From Lysinibacillus sp. PLM2 (GTDB lineage: Bacteria > Bacillota > Bacilli > Bacillales_A > Planococcaceae), in assembly GCA_023168345.1 (NCBI GenBank), contig AP025689.1, positions 928,001 to 992,000 on the forward strand: 64,000 nt of DNA, in the 5' to 3' direction. The notes under the pieces are model-generated. The model saw only the letters and a list, made by a program, of their open reading frames with translations. It made no database searches and was not told the DNA's origin. Below, piece by piece: positions 51,777-62,057 of the stretch (its first letter is position 1; every line of letters starts with the position of its first letter). Both the position numbers and the translations under genes were made by a program.

Positions 51777-52951
51777 TGGATTGGGACATTGTTACTGCGC
51801 GAAATGGTGATAAATCATTAAAATTAAATGGCATGTCAATCTATAGTAACTATCGTCCTAGAGAAGACGCATGGAAATGGGTTGAAAACGAATTTGATGT
51901 TGAAGCAGATAGTTATTTGTTAATTGGTTTGGGACTAGGCTATCATGCGGAAAAATTAACAAAATTAGCCGGTGAAAAGCCTGTATTTGTATATTACTTT
52001 CATGAATTTGAAAAACGATTTGTTCAGTCAAATAATTTAAATGTTGAACTAGTTTCAACATTGGAAGGTATTGTTTTAAGCAAAAATATTCAAGTAATGA
52101 TACCGAATGTGTGGATTAGAGCCTTAGGAGAAAATCATCCGTTATTACCATATTTAGAGGATATAAAAATAAATCAAATTACGTATAAAAAGTCCTCTGA
52201 AATGATGAGAATAAATTTCATGAAAAATATGCAGTTAAAAGACTTTAAACCATATCCCAAATTTAATCATACTATTGCATGCTTAATTTCTTCAGGACCC
52301 TCATTGGATGAAACACTTGAGTGGGTGAAAGATGTACAAGAGGATATTGATATTTTTGTAGTTGGCTCTGCTTTAAAATTGGTGATAGCACAAAAAATAA
52401 AACCAAGTGCTGTTATTATTTCTGATCCAAAGCTAACAATTAAACGACAATTAGAGAATGTGAATTATGATGGACCTTTATTTTATTTAAGTACTACTAA
52501 TCATGAAACAGTTTGTGAACATAAAGGGAATCGTTTCATTTTGTTTCAACAGGGATATTATGAAGCAGAGAAAAGTGGAAATGAGTTAGGTTTTCCATTA
52601 ATTGAAACAGGTGGGTCAGTAGCGACTACAGCATTTAGTCTAATTGAGTCTTTAGGTTATACGATGTTAGTTTTATTTGGTCAAGATTTAGGTTTTAATG
52701 AAGATAAAACACACGCTGTGAAATCAACATCGGGTCGACAAATTAAACCTTCTGAAAAATATAAAACTATCATCTCAAATAGTGGGGAAGAAATTAAAAC
52801 TTCTTCTAATCTAAGTACTTATTTACGTTGGTTTAATAAGAAAATAGGAAACTCAAAAATGAGAGTTTATAATACTGCTTGGTTTGGTGCAAAAATAGCG
52901 AATACGCCATACATAGATAAACAACAGTTCCATAAATTACTTAGAGATTAA
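51776..52951 (+). CDS. Second Maf-type (DUF115) protein
   Basis: 391 residues, shorter than the first Maf and without its long helical tail. It has an N-terminal Rossmann-like part (YLLIGLGLGYHAEKLTKLAG) and the DUF115 core with IACLISSGPSLDETLEWV, AVIISDPKLTIKRQLENV, FPLIETGGSVATTAFSLIES and VLFGQDLGFNEDKTHAV. It starts at the TAATG overlap with the preceding gene. Two Maf proteins in a row may have different sugars or different acceptor sites. A short hairpin terminator follows. Confidence 0.85.
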   Translation: MDWDIVTARNGDKSLKLNGMSIYSNYRPREDAWKWVENEFDVEADSYLLIGLGLGYHAEKLTKLAGEKPVFVYYFHEFEKRFVQSNNLNVELVSTLEGIVLSKNIQVMIPNVWIRALGENHPLLPYLEDIKINQITYKKSSEMMRINFMKNMQLKDFKPYPKFNHTIACLISSGPSLDETLEWVKDVQEDIDIFVVGSALKLVIAQKIKPSAVIISDPKLTIKRQLENVNYDGPLFYLSTTNHETVCEHKGNRFILFQQGYYEAEKSGNELGFPLIETGGSVATTAFSLIESLGYTMLVLFGQDLGFNEDKTHAVKSTSGRQIKPSEKYKTIISNSGEEIKTSSNLSTYLRWFNKKIGNSKMRVYNTAWFGAKIANTPYIDKQQFHKLLRD

Positions 52952-52975
52952 GCCTATGTTTTCATAGGTTTTTCT
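52951..52975 (+). terminator. Terminator of the maf unit
   Basis: CCTATG (52953-52958) pairs with CATAGG (52963-52968), extended by A-T and G-T pairs, and is followed by a T run. It directly overlaps the stop codon of the second maf gene. Confidence 0.72.
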
Positions 52976-53024
52976 TTATAATTGTCGAAATTAACCGATA
53001 CTAATTATGTGATTTTCGATATAA

Positions 53025-54307
<1,283 letters not shown>

Positions 54308-54387
54308 TTACGAATGGGAAACAAGTATATTTTATAGAACTGAAAATATACTAGGTATTTAGCTATAAGTTGAGAGGAAGGTCCCAT

Positions 54388-55303
54388 TTGAAAAATAAAA
54401 GTATTTATCTGTATGGAACAGGTGATTATGGTAAGAAGTTAACAAAATATTAAATGAAAACAATTACAAAATAAAAGGCTATATAGATAAAAAATATACA
54501 TTGTCTCAATTCGAAGACAAATCAATTTATGATATTAAACAAGTAATTAGTAATAATAATAGTTTTATCGCTGTTGCATCATCTTTTTATGAAGAAATAT
54601 CTATATGGCTCATAAATATGGGGTTAATTGAGAATAAGGATTTTTGTAGTGGAGATTTCTTTATGCCAAACTACTACTCGAAAGTTACATATTCTCAATT
54701 TGGAGAAGATATTTTAATTGGAAGTATATTACATAAATTGAAATTTAAGGGCAAAGGGTTTTTTATAGATGTTGGTGCATATCATCCCTATAAATTTTCA
54801 AATACATATAAGTTTTATTTAGACGGTTGGTCAGGAATAAATATAGATCCTACACCATATAAAACGACACTATTTGATTTTTTTAGATCAAGAGACATTA
54901 AATTTAAATTTTGGAGTTTCTAATGTTGAACAGGTAATTAATTTTTATATTTATAATGAAAATGCTTTTAATACAACAGAAAAGATCTAGTCAATTTTAG
55001 AAAGAACGAATTGAAATTACACCCAAAAGAAATTCAACAACTAAGTTTTAAAAGGTTAGATACTATATTAAATGAATTTTGCAATAAGAGAGTGATAACA
55101 CTGTTAAATATTGATGTAGAAGGGAATGAAATGGAAGTTATTGAATCAATGAATTCGAATATCTACAATCCATTAATTATTTGTGTTGAAATTCATAACT
55201 TTGAAAATAGCCACATAAAAAGAGGTTAGAAGATTATAAATTTGTTGCCAAATCAATTGCTAGTGCAATTTTTGTTAAATCTCTTGAATTTGCTGATAGG
55301 TAG
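54388..55303 (+). pseudogene. Frameshifted FkbM-type methyltransferase with N-terminal Rossmann module
   Basis: It starts at TTG 54388 behind GAGAGGAAGG with KNKSIYLYGTGDYGKKLT, then shifts frame near 54450. The next frame (54501-54923) carries YSQFGEDILIGSILHKLKFK and GFFIDVGAYHPYKFSNTYKF, the SAM-binding motif of FkbM methyltransferases. Further shifts near 54905 and 54990 lead to RVITLLNIDVEGNEMEVIES, and one near 55225 to the ending YKFVAKSIASAIFVKS. So four or so indels break one gene of about 300 residues. The separate open frames at 54501 and 55011 are its pieces. A working FkbM gene lies at 56978. Confidence 0.82.
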
Positions 55304-55482
55304 TATTTTTATTAATTTTTTATCTTTTTTATCATTTACATAGAATAAGATAATTCGAAGTATATTTTTATTACTAGTTATTTTTGTACTTAATCGAATG
55401 TGAAGTAAATTTAAAATCAATTATGAATTGCTATTTTAATACATTGATATAAAAAAATTAAAATTTAAATGAGGAAATTAAA

Positions 55483-56730
55483 ATGAAAAAACCAGTAGCA
55501 TTTATTATTTTTAATCGGCCAGACACGGCTTCATCTGTATTCCAAAAAATTCGAGAATATGCACCTGATAAACTATTTGTCATTGCAGATGGACCTCGTA
55601 TTGATAAAGAAGGTGAGGCTGCTCTTTGTGAAGAAACAAGAAAGACAATAAATGTTGATTGGGAGTGTGAAGTTTATACAAATTTTTCAAATGTCAACTT
55701 AGGTTGCAGAAACAGGGTTTCTAGTGGAATCACTTGGGTATTTGAACATGTAGAAGAAGCGATTATTTTAGAAGATGATTGTTTACCTTCGAATTCATTT
55801 TTCAGATTTTGTGAACAATTATTAGTTAAATATAAAAATGATACTCGAATAGCTGCTGTTTCGGGAGATAATTTCCAACTAGGAGAAAAAAGAACTGATA
55901 ATAGTTATTATTTTTCTAGATATCCACATTGCTGGGGATGGGCTACATGGAAACGGGCATGGGATCTATTTGATGGAAATATGGATACTTGGCCTGAAGT
56001 ACGGGACGGTGGATGGCTAAATGATTATTTAAGAGACCCTGAAACAATCGAATATTGGTATAAAGCTTTTGAAAATGTTTATAGAAGACAATTAGACTCT
56101 TGGGCAACAATCTGGACCTATACATGTTGGAAAGAAAACATGTTATCTATATTACCTAATGCTAATCTAGTAACTAATATTGGCTTTGATGATAGAGCTA
56201 CACATACGGTAGATTCTTCTTCAAATTTAAACAATTTACCTTCCTTTGAGATGAATTTTCCTTTAAAGCATCCGGAATTTATGATTAGAGATTCTAATGC
56301 AGATATAAATACTGATAGAATTAATTTCAAAATTCCAATTGAAAAAGTCCCAATGTACTCTCCAAAATTTTATATGGATTTACTAGTGCAAGATATGTTT
56401 AATGATCTAAACCAACTTACTAAGTCTTTATTAAATTATAAAGATAAAAATATTTATTTATTTGGGACGGGTAAAATAGCAAAATTATTAGTTAAAGTTG
56501 CTGAACGTAATGATATAAAAATAATTAATATAATAGATAATGATATTAGTAAGCATGGAAGTAGATTATTAAATATAGAAATTACAAAACCTATTGTTTT
56601 ACAAAATACATTATCTAACACAATCGTTCTAAATTCAGTAGAAGGCAATCATGATAAACAAATAAAAAGTCAATTATTAGAATTAAATAAAGAAATTGAC
56701 GTAATAAGTTGGAAGGAGTTATTTTCTTAG
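55483..56730 (+). CDS. Glycosyltransferase with C-terminal Rossmann-like module
   Basis: 415 residues. The N-terminal GT-A-like domain (about 1-300) begins MKKPVAFIIFNRPDTASSVF and has the acidic metal motif AIILEDDCLPSNSFFRFCEQ plus YFSRYPHCWGWATWKRAWDL, as in sugar-transfer proteins of bacterial surface glycan loci. The C-terminal 100 residues start NIYLFGTGKIAKLLVKVAER and look like a nucleotide-binding Rossmann module also seen in neighbouring genes. The ATG follows GAGGAAATT. Acceptor and donor are unknown; flagellin glycan extension is a reasonable guess. Confidence 0.8.
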   Translation: MKKPVAFIIFNRPDTASSVFQKIREYAPDKLFVIADGPRIDKEGEAALCEETRKTINVDWECEVYTNFSNVNLGCRNRVSSGITWVFEHVEEAIILEDDCLPSNSFFRFCEQLLVKYKNDTRIAAVSGDNFQLGEKRTDNSYYFSRYPHCWGWATWKRAWDLFDGNMDTWPEVRDGGWLNDYLRDPETIEYWYKAFENVYRRQLDSWATIWTYTCWKENMLSILPNANLVTNIGFDDRATHTVDSSSNLNNLPSFEMNFPLKHPEFMIRDSNADINTDRINFKIPIEKVPMYSPKFYMDLLVQDMFNDLNQLTKSLLNYKDKNIYLFGTGKIAKLLVKVAERNDIKIINIIDNDISKHGSRLLNIEITKPIVLQNTLSNTIVLNSVEGNHDKQIKSQLLELNKEIDVISWKELFS

Positions 56731-56758
56731 TTTTCAGTATAGATCAGGAGGATATTAT

Positions 56759-56917
56759 ATTTACAGATTACAAAATAATAAAACTATATTAGCTTCCCAA
56801 ATTCTCAATGTGGAGATATATATAAGAAAAGAATGTGTTTTGGACAATTTGTTATTAGAAATACTGAAAAGGTTTATAAAGAAAATTTTAAAAGAATATT
56901 TTGAAGAATTACTTTGA
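56759..56917 (+). other. Open 52-codon stretch of doubtful status in the gap before the FkbM gene
   Basis: AGGAGG (56747-56752) is followed 6 nt later by a frame open for 52 codons (YRLQNNKTILASQILNVEI then lysine-rich helix-like sequence), but the only possible start is ATT at 56759. A 13-bp tandem duplication (TTTGAAGAATTAC twice, near 56900-56925) overlaps its end. It could be the remnant of a lost gene. The rest of 56731-56977 shows nothing else. Confidence 0.3.
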
Positions 56918-56977
56918 AGAATTACTAAAATAATAATTGAATAATAAAAAGTAATGTATAAAAAATGGGGGAAAAAA

Positions 56978-58105
56978 ATGAGTTTATTTAATTTAATAAG
57001 AAAAAAAGTAGAAACATATAAGGATGTTTTTTTTATTGATTGTTTTTTTGAAACAGAAAATAAATTTAAAAAAATATTTATTTTTGGTGCAGGTGGAAGA
57101 GGACAAAACGTATTGCAAGAGTTGAAATCAAGAAATATCCCAGTAGCGGGCTTTATTGATAGTGATGCGACAAAAAAGGGAACTTTGATAGACGGTATCG
57201 AAGTATTCTCTATGCCCGATGTGAAAAATATAAATGAGCCATATTTTATATTAATTGCTAGTCAATGGGGTCGAGAAATTTCTATCCAATTAGAATTAGC
57301 AGGCATACATAATTATAGAAAATACGAATACTTTGAGAGTATTATTATTCGAACTTGGGCGGAACGACATGATTTTATGAAATTTTTAAAAGACAATGAA
57401 GAAAAATTTCAAGCGGTATATAACCTGTTAGAGGATGAAGATTCAAAAGAAAGCTGGATTAAATATTTAGCATATCGAATTACAGGTAACTTAAATATTT
57501 TAGGGAATGTTAGCTTCCCACAATATTTACATCCAGAAGTGAAGCCAAAAAGTGGGGACATCATAATTGATGGCGGTGCTTTTGATGGAGATACAGTAAA
57601 ATTATTCTATAAACATATTTCAGATGAATTACAAATTCATTCTTTTGAGCCAGCTAATAGCAATTATAAGCTACTGGAACAATATGTTCAGCAAAATAAG
57701 CTTGAAAATGTTTTTGTTAATAAGTATGGTCTTGGTAATTCAGAAGCGGTTTTATATATGGAAACTGATGAGGAAGCTAGAGAGGGATATGAAATTAAGG
57801 CAGAAGGAAATGAAATTGTTAAAATTATATCTATTGATGAATATAAAAAACGTGTCGGCTTAGAAAAAGTTGATGTAATTAAAATGGATATTGAAGGTTT
57901 TGAATTAAAAGCGTTGCAGGGTGCTTTAAATACGATAAAAGCCTACAAGCCAAAGCTACAAATTTGCTTGTATCATAACTTTTCTGATTTGATTGAGATT
58001 CCACTTTTTATTCATAATCAATTTAAACAATTAAACTATAAATACTATGTAGGTATTCATTGGAATATTGCAAATGACTGGGAATTTTTATTGTATTGTA
58101 AATAG
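56978..58105 (+). CDS. FkbM-family methyltransferase with N-terminal Rossmann-like module
   Basis: 375 residues. Residues about 30-125 form a Rossmann-like module (KIFIFGAGGRGQNVLQELKS, VAGFIDSDATKKGTLIDGIE). Residues about 175-375 are an FkbM methyltransferase: motif I DIIIDGGAFDGDTVKLFY, then IHSFEPANSNYKLLEQYV and DVIKMDIEGFELKALQGALN. Known: FkbM enzymes O-methylate sugars and other small molecules with SAM. The ATG at 56978 has GGGGG about 6 nt upstream; an in-frame ATG at 56954 has no ribosome site. It may methylate a glycan sugar. It is the intact counterpart of the broken gene at 54388. Confidence 0.85.
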   Translation: MSLFNLIRKKVETYKDVFFIDCFFETENKFKKIFIFGAGGRGQNVLQELKSRNIPVAGFIDSDATKKGTLIDGIEVFSMPDVKNINEPYFILIASQWGREISIQLELAGIHNYRKYEYFESIIIRTWAERHDFMKFLKDNEEKFQAVYNLLEDEDSKESWIKYLAYRITGNLNILGNVSFPQYLHPEVKPKSGDIIIDGGAFDGDTVKLFYKHISDELQIHSFEPANSNYKLLEQYVQQNKLENVFVNKYGLGNSEAVLYMETDEEAREGYEIKAEGNEIVKIISIDEYKKRVGLEKVDVIKMDIEGFELKALQGALNTIKAYKPKLQICLYHNFSDLIEIPLFIHNQFKQLNYKYYVGIHWNIANDWEFLLYCK

Positions 58106-58155
58106 ATAAAATTTATACATTGGGTAAACACTTATAAAATACATTCCAATCGATT

Positions 58156-58196
58156 CTGTCGACTAGTAAAAATTTTTGGTCGACAGTACTTTTATT
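58156..58196 (+). terminator. Terminator after the FkbM gene
   Basis: CTGTCGAC (58156-58163) pairs with GTCGACAG (58179-58186), with AAAAATTTTT inside the loop, then TACTTTTATTT. Confidence 0.72.
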
Positions 58197-58221
58197 TAGG
58201 AAGTATAAGGAGATTTTAAAA

Positions 58222-59895
58222 ATGAAAATATTAATAATCCCCTCGAAAATGCTAAGTTGGTATGGAGGTATTGAGTTCTTCTGTAAGCTAGCGAATAGTA
58301 TGATACTAAATGACGAGCATCAATATGTGATACTTTGTACAGAAGAAGAAAAGAAAATTATACAGGTGTTAATCAATATAAATGATTTTCAATTAGAGAT
58401 TGTAAAAGATGTCAATTATACAAAGATTGAGCACGTAATACAGCAACAGCAGATCGACCTTGTATTTTCATTTCAATTGAATCTAGGAGAATTACTTGAT
58501 ATTCCTTGGATTGGCTATATTCCAGATTTTCAGCATAAGCATTTACCAGATTTATTTAGTGACTCTGAAATTAAGAATCGAAACCAATCTTTTGAGAAGT
58601 TATATAAAAAGGCGAATAAAGTATTGCTTACTTCACAGGATGCTTTGAACAATGCAGCTTTATATTATCCAAAGATGGTGGAAAAAAACTATGTACTTGA
58701 CTTAAAGCCTATTTCTGTCCAACGTTTAATGAAGGATGAATCAGTCTTTGAGAGATTCAATGTAGAAAAATACAAATATTTTATTATTTGTAATCAGTTT
58801 TGGGCTCACAAAAACTATGAAACAGCTCTTGCAGCAATAGACATCATGGTTAATGAGGAAAAGCAAAACGATATAAAACTCATATGTACAGGAAATCTTT
58901 CAGATTATCGTAATTTGGATTATATTAATGGGTTAAATCAATTTTTAAAAGATCATAAGTTAGAGCAGTATGTTCATTTTTTAGGTCATGTTGAAAAGGT
59001 CGAGCAATTAACGTTAGTTAAGTATGCGATAGCAGTCATACAGCCTACATTATATGAAGGGGTGCCAGGCGGAGGTATTGCGTCAGATGCATTAGTTTTA
59101 GGGAAGCGGCTTATTCTTTCTGATATTACAATAAATAATGAAATATCAAATGAAAATACAATATATTTTCAAAAGAAAAGTGCTAAAAGCCTTGCAAATG
59201 TAATGCAACACGTCATAAAAGTGGGTGTATACGATTTTTCGCAAGAAGATATTGAAAAGAATCAGATTATATTAGCAAATAGTATAAATAGATTGATTTA
59301 CCTTGTTACTCAAGAAAATAAAACTCGAGACCTAAAATGTATTTTGAATTACTCAGTATATGATAAATGCATTCAAAAGGATCGTATGGGTAATCTATTA
59401 CACTTCATTGATAAGCCATCTACACAAGTTTATAAAAGCTCAATTCGTTTAGTTAATTCTAATGGAGGAAATTTCTTTAAAAATTTAAGTACAGCAAATG
59501 TTAATGACATTGTGCTAAAAAAACTAGGTCTTGCAGAAGAAGATAATAGTAAAATTATAGAGGAAGATATTTTTTCTATTTCAATTCATCATTATATCAC
59601 TCAATACTTATTAAAGGATTTACCGAATAACCATAAACTATATATTTATGGTGATGGTGGTCATACGAAGACCTTGTTAGAGGAAGTTGATTTTAGTCAA
59701 TATAATTTAAAAGGTATTTTATCTAAAAACGTGAAAAATCCTTCGATAAATGGAATAGAAGTAAGTAATATTCTCGATATTATTATTGACTTACATACCT
59801 ATATTCTAATTTCTTCTTCTAGCTATGAAGATGAGATTTTTGAAGAGTTAACATGCACGATACCAACGCATCAAATAATTAAAATATACGGTTAG
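58222..59895 (+). CDS. Glycosyltransferase family 4-like protein with C-terminal Rossmann-like module
   Basis: 557 residues. The first 370 are a GT-B fold: N-terminal MKILIIPSKMLSWYGGIEFF, donor domain FIICNQFWAHKNYETALAAI, and the GT4 loop VIQPTLYEGVPGGGIASDAL. A linker of about 90 residues follows. The last 90 residues (KLYIYGDGGHTKTLLEEVDF, LKGILSKNVKNPSINGIEVS) repeat the module found in neighbouring genes. AGGAGATT precedes the ATG. It probably adds a sugar in the surface glycan built from the GDP-sugars encoded next; it is followed after 20 nt by the first Gmd paralogue. Confidence 0.83.
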   Translation: MKILIIPSKMLSWYGGIEFFCKLANSMILNDEHQYVILCTEEEKKIIQVLININDFQLEIVKDVNYTKIEHVIQQQQIDLVFSFQLNLGELLDIPWIGYIPDFQHKHLPDLFSDSEIKNRNQSFEKLYKKANKVLLTSQDALNNAALYYPKMVEKNYVLDLKPISVQRLMKDESVFERFNVEKYKYFIICNQFWAHKNYETALAAIDIMVNEEKQNDIKLICTGNLSDYRNLDYINGLNQFLKDHKLEQYVHFLGHVEKVEQLTLVKYAIAVIQPTLYEGVPGGGIASDALVLGKRLILSDITINNEISNENTIYFQKKSAKSLANVMQHVIKVGVYDFSQEDIEKNQIILANSINRLIYLVTQENKTRDLKCILNYSVYDKCIQKDRMGNLLHFIDKPSTQVYKSSIRLVNSNGGNFFKNLSTANVNDIVLKKLGLAEEDNSKIIEEDIFSISIHHYITQYLLKDLPNNHKLYIYGDGGHTKTLLEEVDFSQYNLKGILSKNVKNPSINGIEVSNILDIIIDLHTYILISSSSYEDEIFEELTCTIPTHQIIKIYG

Positions 59896-59915
59896 GGCTA
59901 TAAGAGGTGCATATA

Positions 59916-60938
59916 TTGAAAACAGCATTTATTACTGGAATTACAGGACAAGATGGAATTTATTTAACAAGGCTACTAATGGATAAAAATTATACTATCC
60001 ACGGTTTAGTACGTAAGCTACCAAATAATGAGCTTATTACAATGCATCCATTTTTAAAGAATGTAAAGTTTTATACAGGTGATATTACAGATACTGCGAC
60101 GGTTTTTAAATTAATTGCTGAAATACAGCCAGATGAAATCTATAATTTAGCTGCAATGTCACATGTGAAAGCTTCCTTTAATAATCCATTATATACAGCA
60201 GATGCAGATGCACTAGGTATCGTAAGGATTTTAGAAGCAGTAAAAACATTAAAACTACATCAAAAAACAAAAATATATCAAGCATTATCGAGTGAGTTGT
60301 TCGGTAAATGTGAGTTTTCTCCGCAAAATGAGAAAACACCATTTAATCCGCAAAATCCTTATGCAATTGCAAAATTGTACTCTTATTGGATGTCTAAAAA
60401 TTATCGAGATGCTTATGGCATGTTTATTGCGAACGGTATTTTATATAATCATGAATCCCCAATAAGGGGAGAGGATTATGTTACAAGAAAAATAACTTTA
60501 TCTGTAGCGAAAATCAAGCACGGTATACAGGATACTATATATTTAGGTAACTTGGATGTAATGAGAGATTGGGGATTCGCAGGTGACTATGTCGAGGCTA
60601 TGTGGAAAATGCTTCAGCTAGAGCATCCAGAGGATTTTGTTATTGCAACGGGAATTATACATAGCGTGCGCCAATTTGTGGAACAATCATTCCAACAGGT
60701 AGGTATTACAATTGAATGGCATGGAACAGGCATTAAAGAAATAGGTATCGATAAAAATACTGGAACGACATTAGTAAAAATAGACCCTCAATTTTTCAGA
60801 CCAATCGATGTAGATATTTTAGTAGGGGATGCAACTAAGGCAGAGAGAATTCTTGACTGGACACCTAAAACAGCATTTTCAGAGCTGATTAAAATTATGG
60901 TAGAATCCGATTTACAATATATAAAAAAATTAAAGTGA
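59916..60938 (+). CDS. Diverged GDP-mannose 4,6-dehydratase paralogue
   Basis: 340 residues of the extended SDR family, closely related to the next gene. It keeps the cofactor loop [17 protein letters not shown], the catalytic SSELFG and NPYAIAKLYSYW (Tyr-x3-Lys), and NHESPIRGEDYVTRKIT. It lacks the R-R-S-S that binds the cofactor phosphate in normal Gmd; HGLVRKLPNNELITMH stands there instead. It may prefer another cofactor or substrate, or act as a subunit of the true Gmd. TTG 59916 follows AAGAGGTG by 6 nt; the GTG at 59907 lies in that site. The next gene begins 12 nt on. Confidence 0.82.
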   Translation: MKTAFITGITGQDGIYLTRLLMDKNYTIHGLVRKLPNNELITMHPFLKNVKFYTGDITDTATVFKLIAEIQPDEIYNLAAMSHVKASFNNPLYTADADALGIVRILEAVKTLKLHQKTKIYQALSSELFGKCEFSPQNEKTPFNPQNPYAIAKLYSYWMSKNYRDAYGMFIANGILYNHESPIRGEDYVTRKITLSVAKIKHGIQDTIYLGNLDVMRDWGFAGDYVEAMWKMLQLEHPEDFVIATGIIHSVRQFVEQSFQQVGITIEWHGTGIKEIGIDKNTGTTLVKIDPQFFRPIDVDILVGDATKAERILDWTPKTAFSELIKIMVESDLQYIKKLK

Positions 60939-60950
60939 GGTTTTATATAC

Positions 60951-61967
60951 ATGAAAAAAGCACTTATAACAGGTATCACCGGACAAGATGGTGCTTATTT
61001 AACTAAGCTATTGCTAGAAAAGGGCTATGAGGTTCATGGTCTTGTACGTCGCTCATCGATTGAACGTTATTATCGCATTGAAGCTTATTTAAGCGATGTA
61101 ATATTGCATTATGGGGATATGACTGATTCCACGAACTTAATTCGTATCATTGCTGAAGTACAACCTGATGAGATTTATAATCTAGCAGCTATGAGTCATG
61201 TGAAGGTATCATTCGATACTCCAGAATATACAGCAAATGCTGATGGATTAGGGACCCTTCGTTTACTTGAGTCGCTTCGCATACTTGGATTTGAAAATAA
61301 AACTAAAATATACCAAGCATCAACAAGCGAATTATATGGAAAAGTCCAAGATACTCCGCAATCAGAAATAACACCATTTTATCCACGTAGTCCATATGCA
61401 GCGGCGAAAATTTATGCGTATTGGATTACGGTAAACTATCGAGAAGCTTATAATATGTTTGCCACAAATGGGATATTATTTAATCATGAATCACCATTAA
61501 GAGGGGAAACATTTGTTACTCGAAAAATTACCATTGGAGTTGCAAATATTAAACATGGTAAACAAGATTGTCTGTACTTAGGTAATCTAGATGCAAAACG
61601 CGATTGGGGATTTGCAGGTGATTATGTTGAAGCAATGTGGTTAATTTTGCAACAAGAAAAGCCAGAGGATTTCGTCATTGCTACTGGTCAAACAAGGACA
61701 GTTCGTGAATTTGTAGAACGTGCTTTTGCAGAGGCAGATATAAATATTGAATGGCAAGGAAAAGGAATAGAGGAAAAGGGTATTGATAGGTCGACTGGTA
61801 AAGTAGTTGTTGCTGTTGATCCAAAATTTTTCAGACCAACAGAAGTAGATTTACTAATTGGAAATCCAACTAAAGCAAAGGAAATATTAGGATGGGAAGC
61901 GAAAACGAGTTTTGATGAACTTGTAAGAATGATGGTAGAAGAAGATTTACTTCGTGTTGGAAAATAA
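60951..61967 (+). CDS. gmd: GDP-mannose 4,6-dehydratase Gmd
   Basis: 338 residues. All hallmarks are present: [20 protein letters not shown], the cofactor loop [39 protein letters not shown], catalytic [10 protein letters not shown] and [12 protein letters not shown]. Known: it converts GDP-D-mannose to GDP-4-keto-6-deoxy-mannose, the precursor of GDP-fucose and GDP-rhamnose. ManC (making its substrate) and a GDP-fucose synthase (using its product) lie directly downstream. GTGAGG precedes the ATG at 8-10 nt. Confidence 0.93.
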   Translation: MKKALITGITGQDGAYLTKLLLEKGYEVHGLVRRSSIERYYRIEAYLSDVILHYGDMTDSTNLIRIIAEVQPDEIYNLAAMSHVKVSFDTPEYTANADGLGTLRLLESLRILGFENKTKIYQASTSELYGKVQDTPQSEITPFYPRSPYAAAKIYAYWITVNYREAYNMFATNGILFNHESPLRGETFVTRKITIGVANIKHGKQDCLYLGNLDAKRDWGFAGDYVEAMWLILQQEKPEDFVIATGQTRTVREFVERAFAEADINIEWQGKGIEEKGIDRSTGKVVVAVDPKFFRPTEVDLLIGNPTKAKEILGWEAKTSFDELVRMMVEEDLLRVGK

Positions 61968-62003
61968 AAGAAGGCGAAGGTTTTAAATTTCATATCTTCT
62001 TTT
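61966..62003 (+). terminator. Weak hairpin after gmd
   Basis: AAAAGAAG (61966-61973) pairs with CTTCTTTT (61996-62003) across a 22-nt loop. It is AT-rich with a poor T run, so a leaky terminator at best. Confidence 0.35.
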
Positions 62004-62057
62004 CAATTACATTTCTCAAAAAACCCATAAAATGTTAAAAATGAAAGAGTGAAGAAC

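Noticed and set aside
54501-55229. Two small independent genes (54501-54923 and 55011-55229)
   Set aside because: They carry successive parts of one FkbM methyltransferase in different frames and are better read as one frameshifted gene.
57624-57863. Alternative-frame open stretch inside the FkbM gene
   Set aside because: It lies wholly within the conserved methyltransferase domain in another frame.
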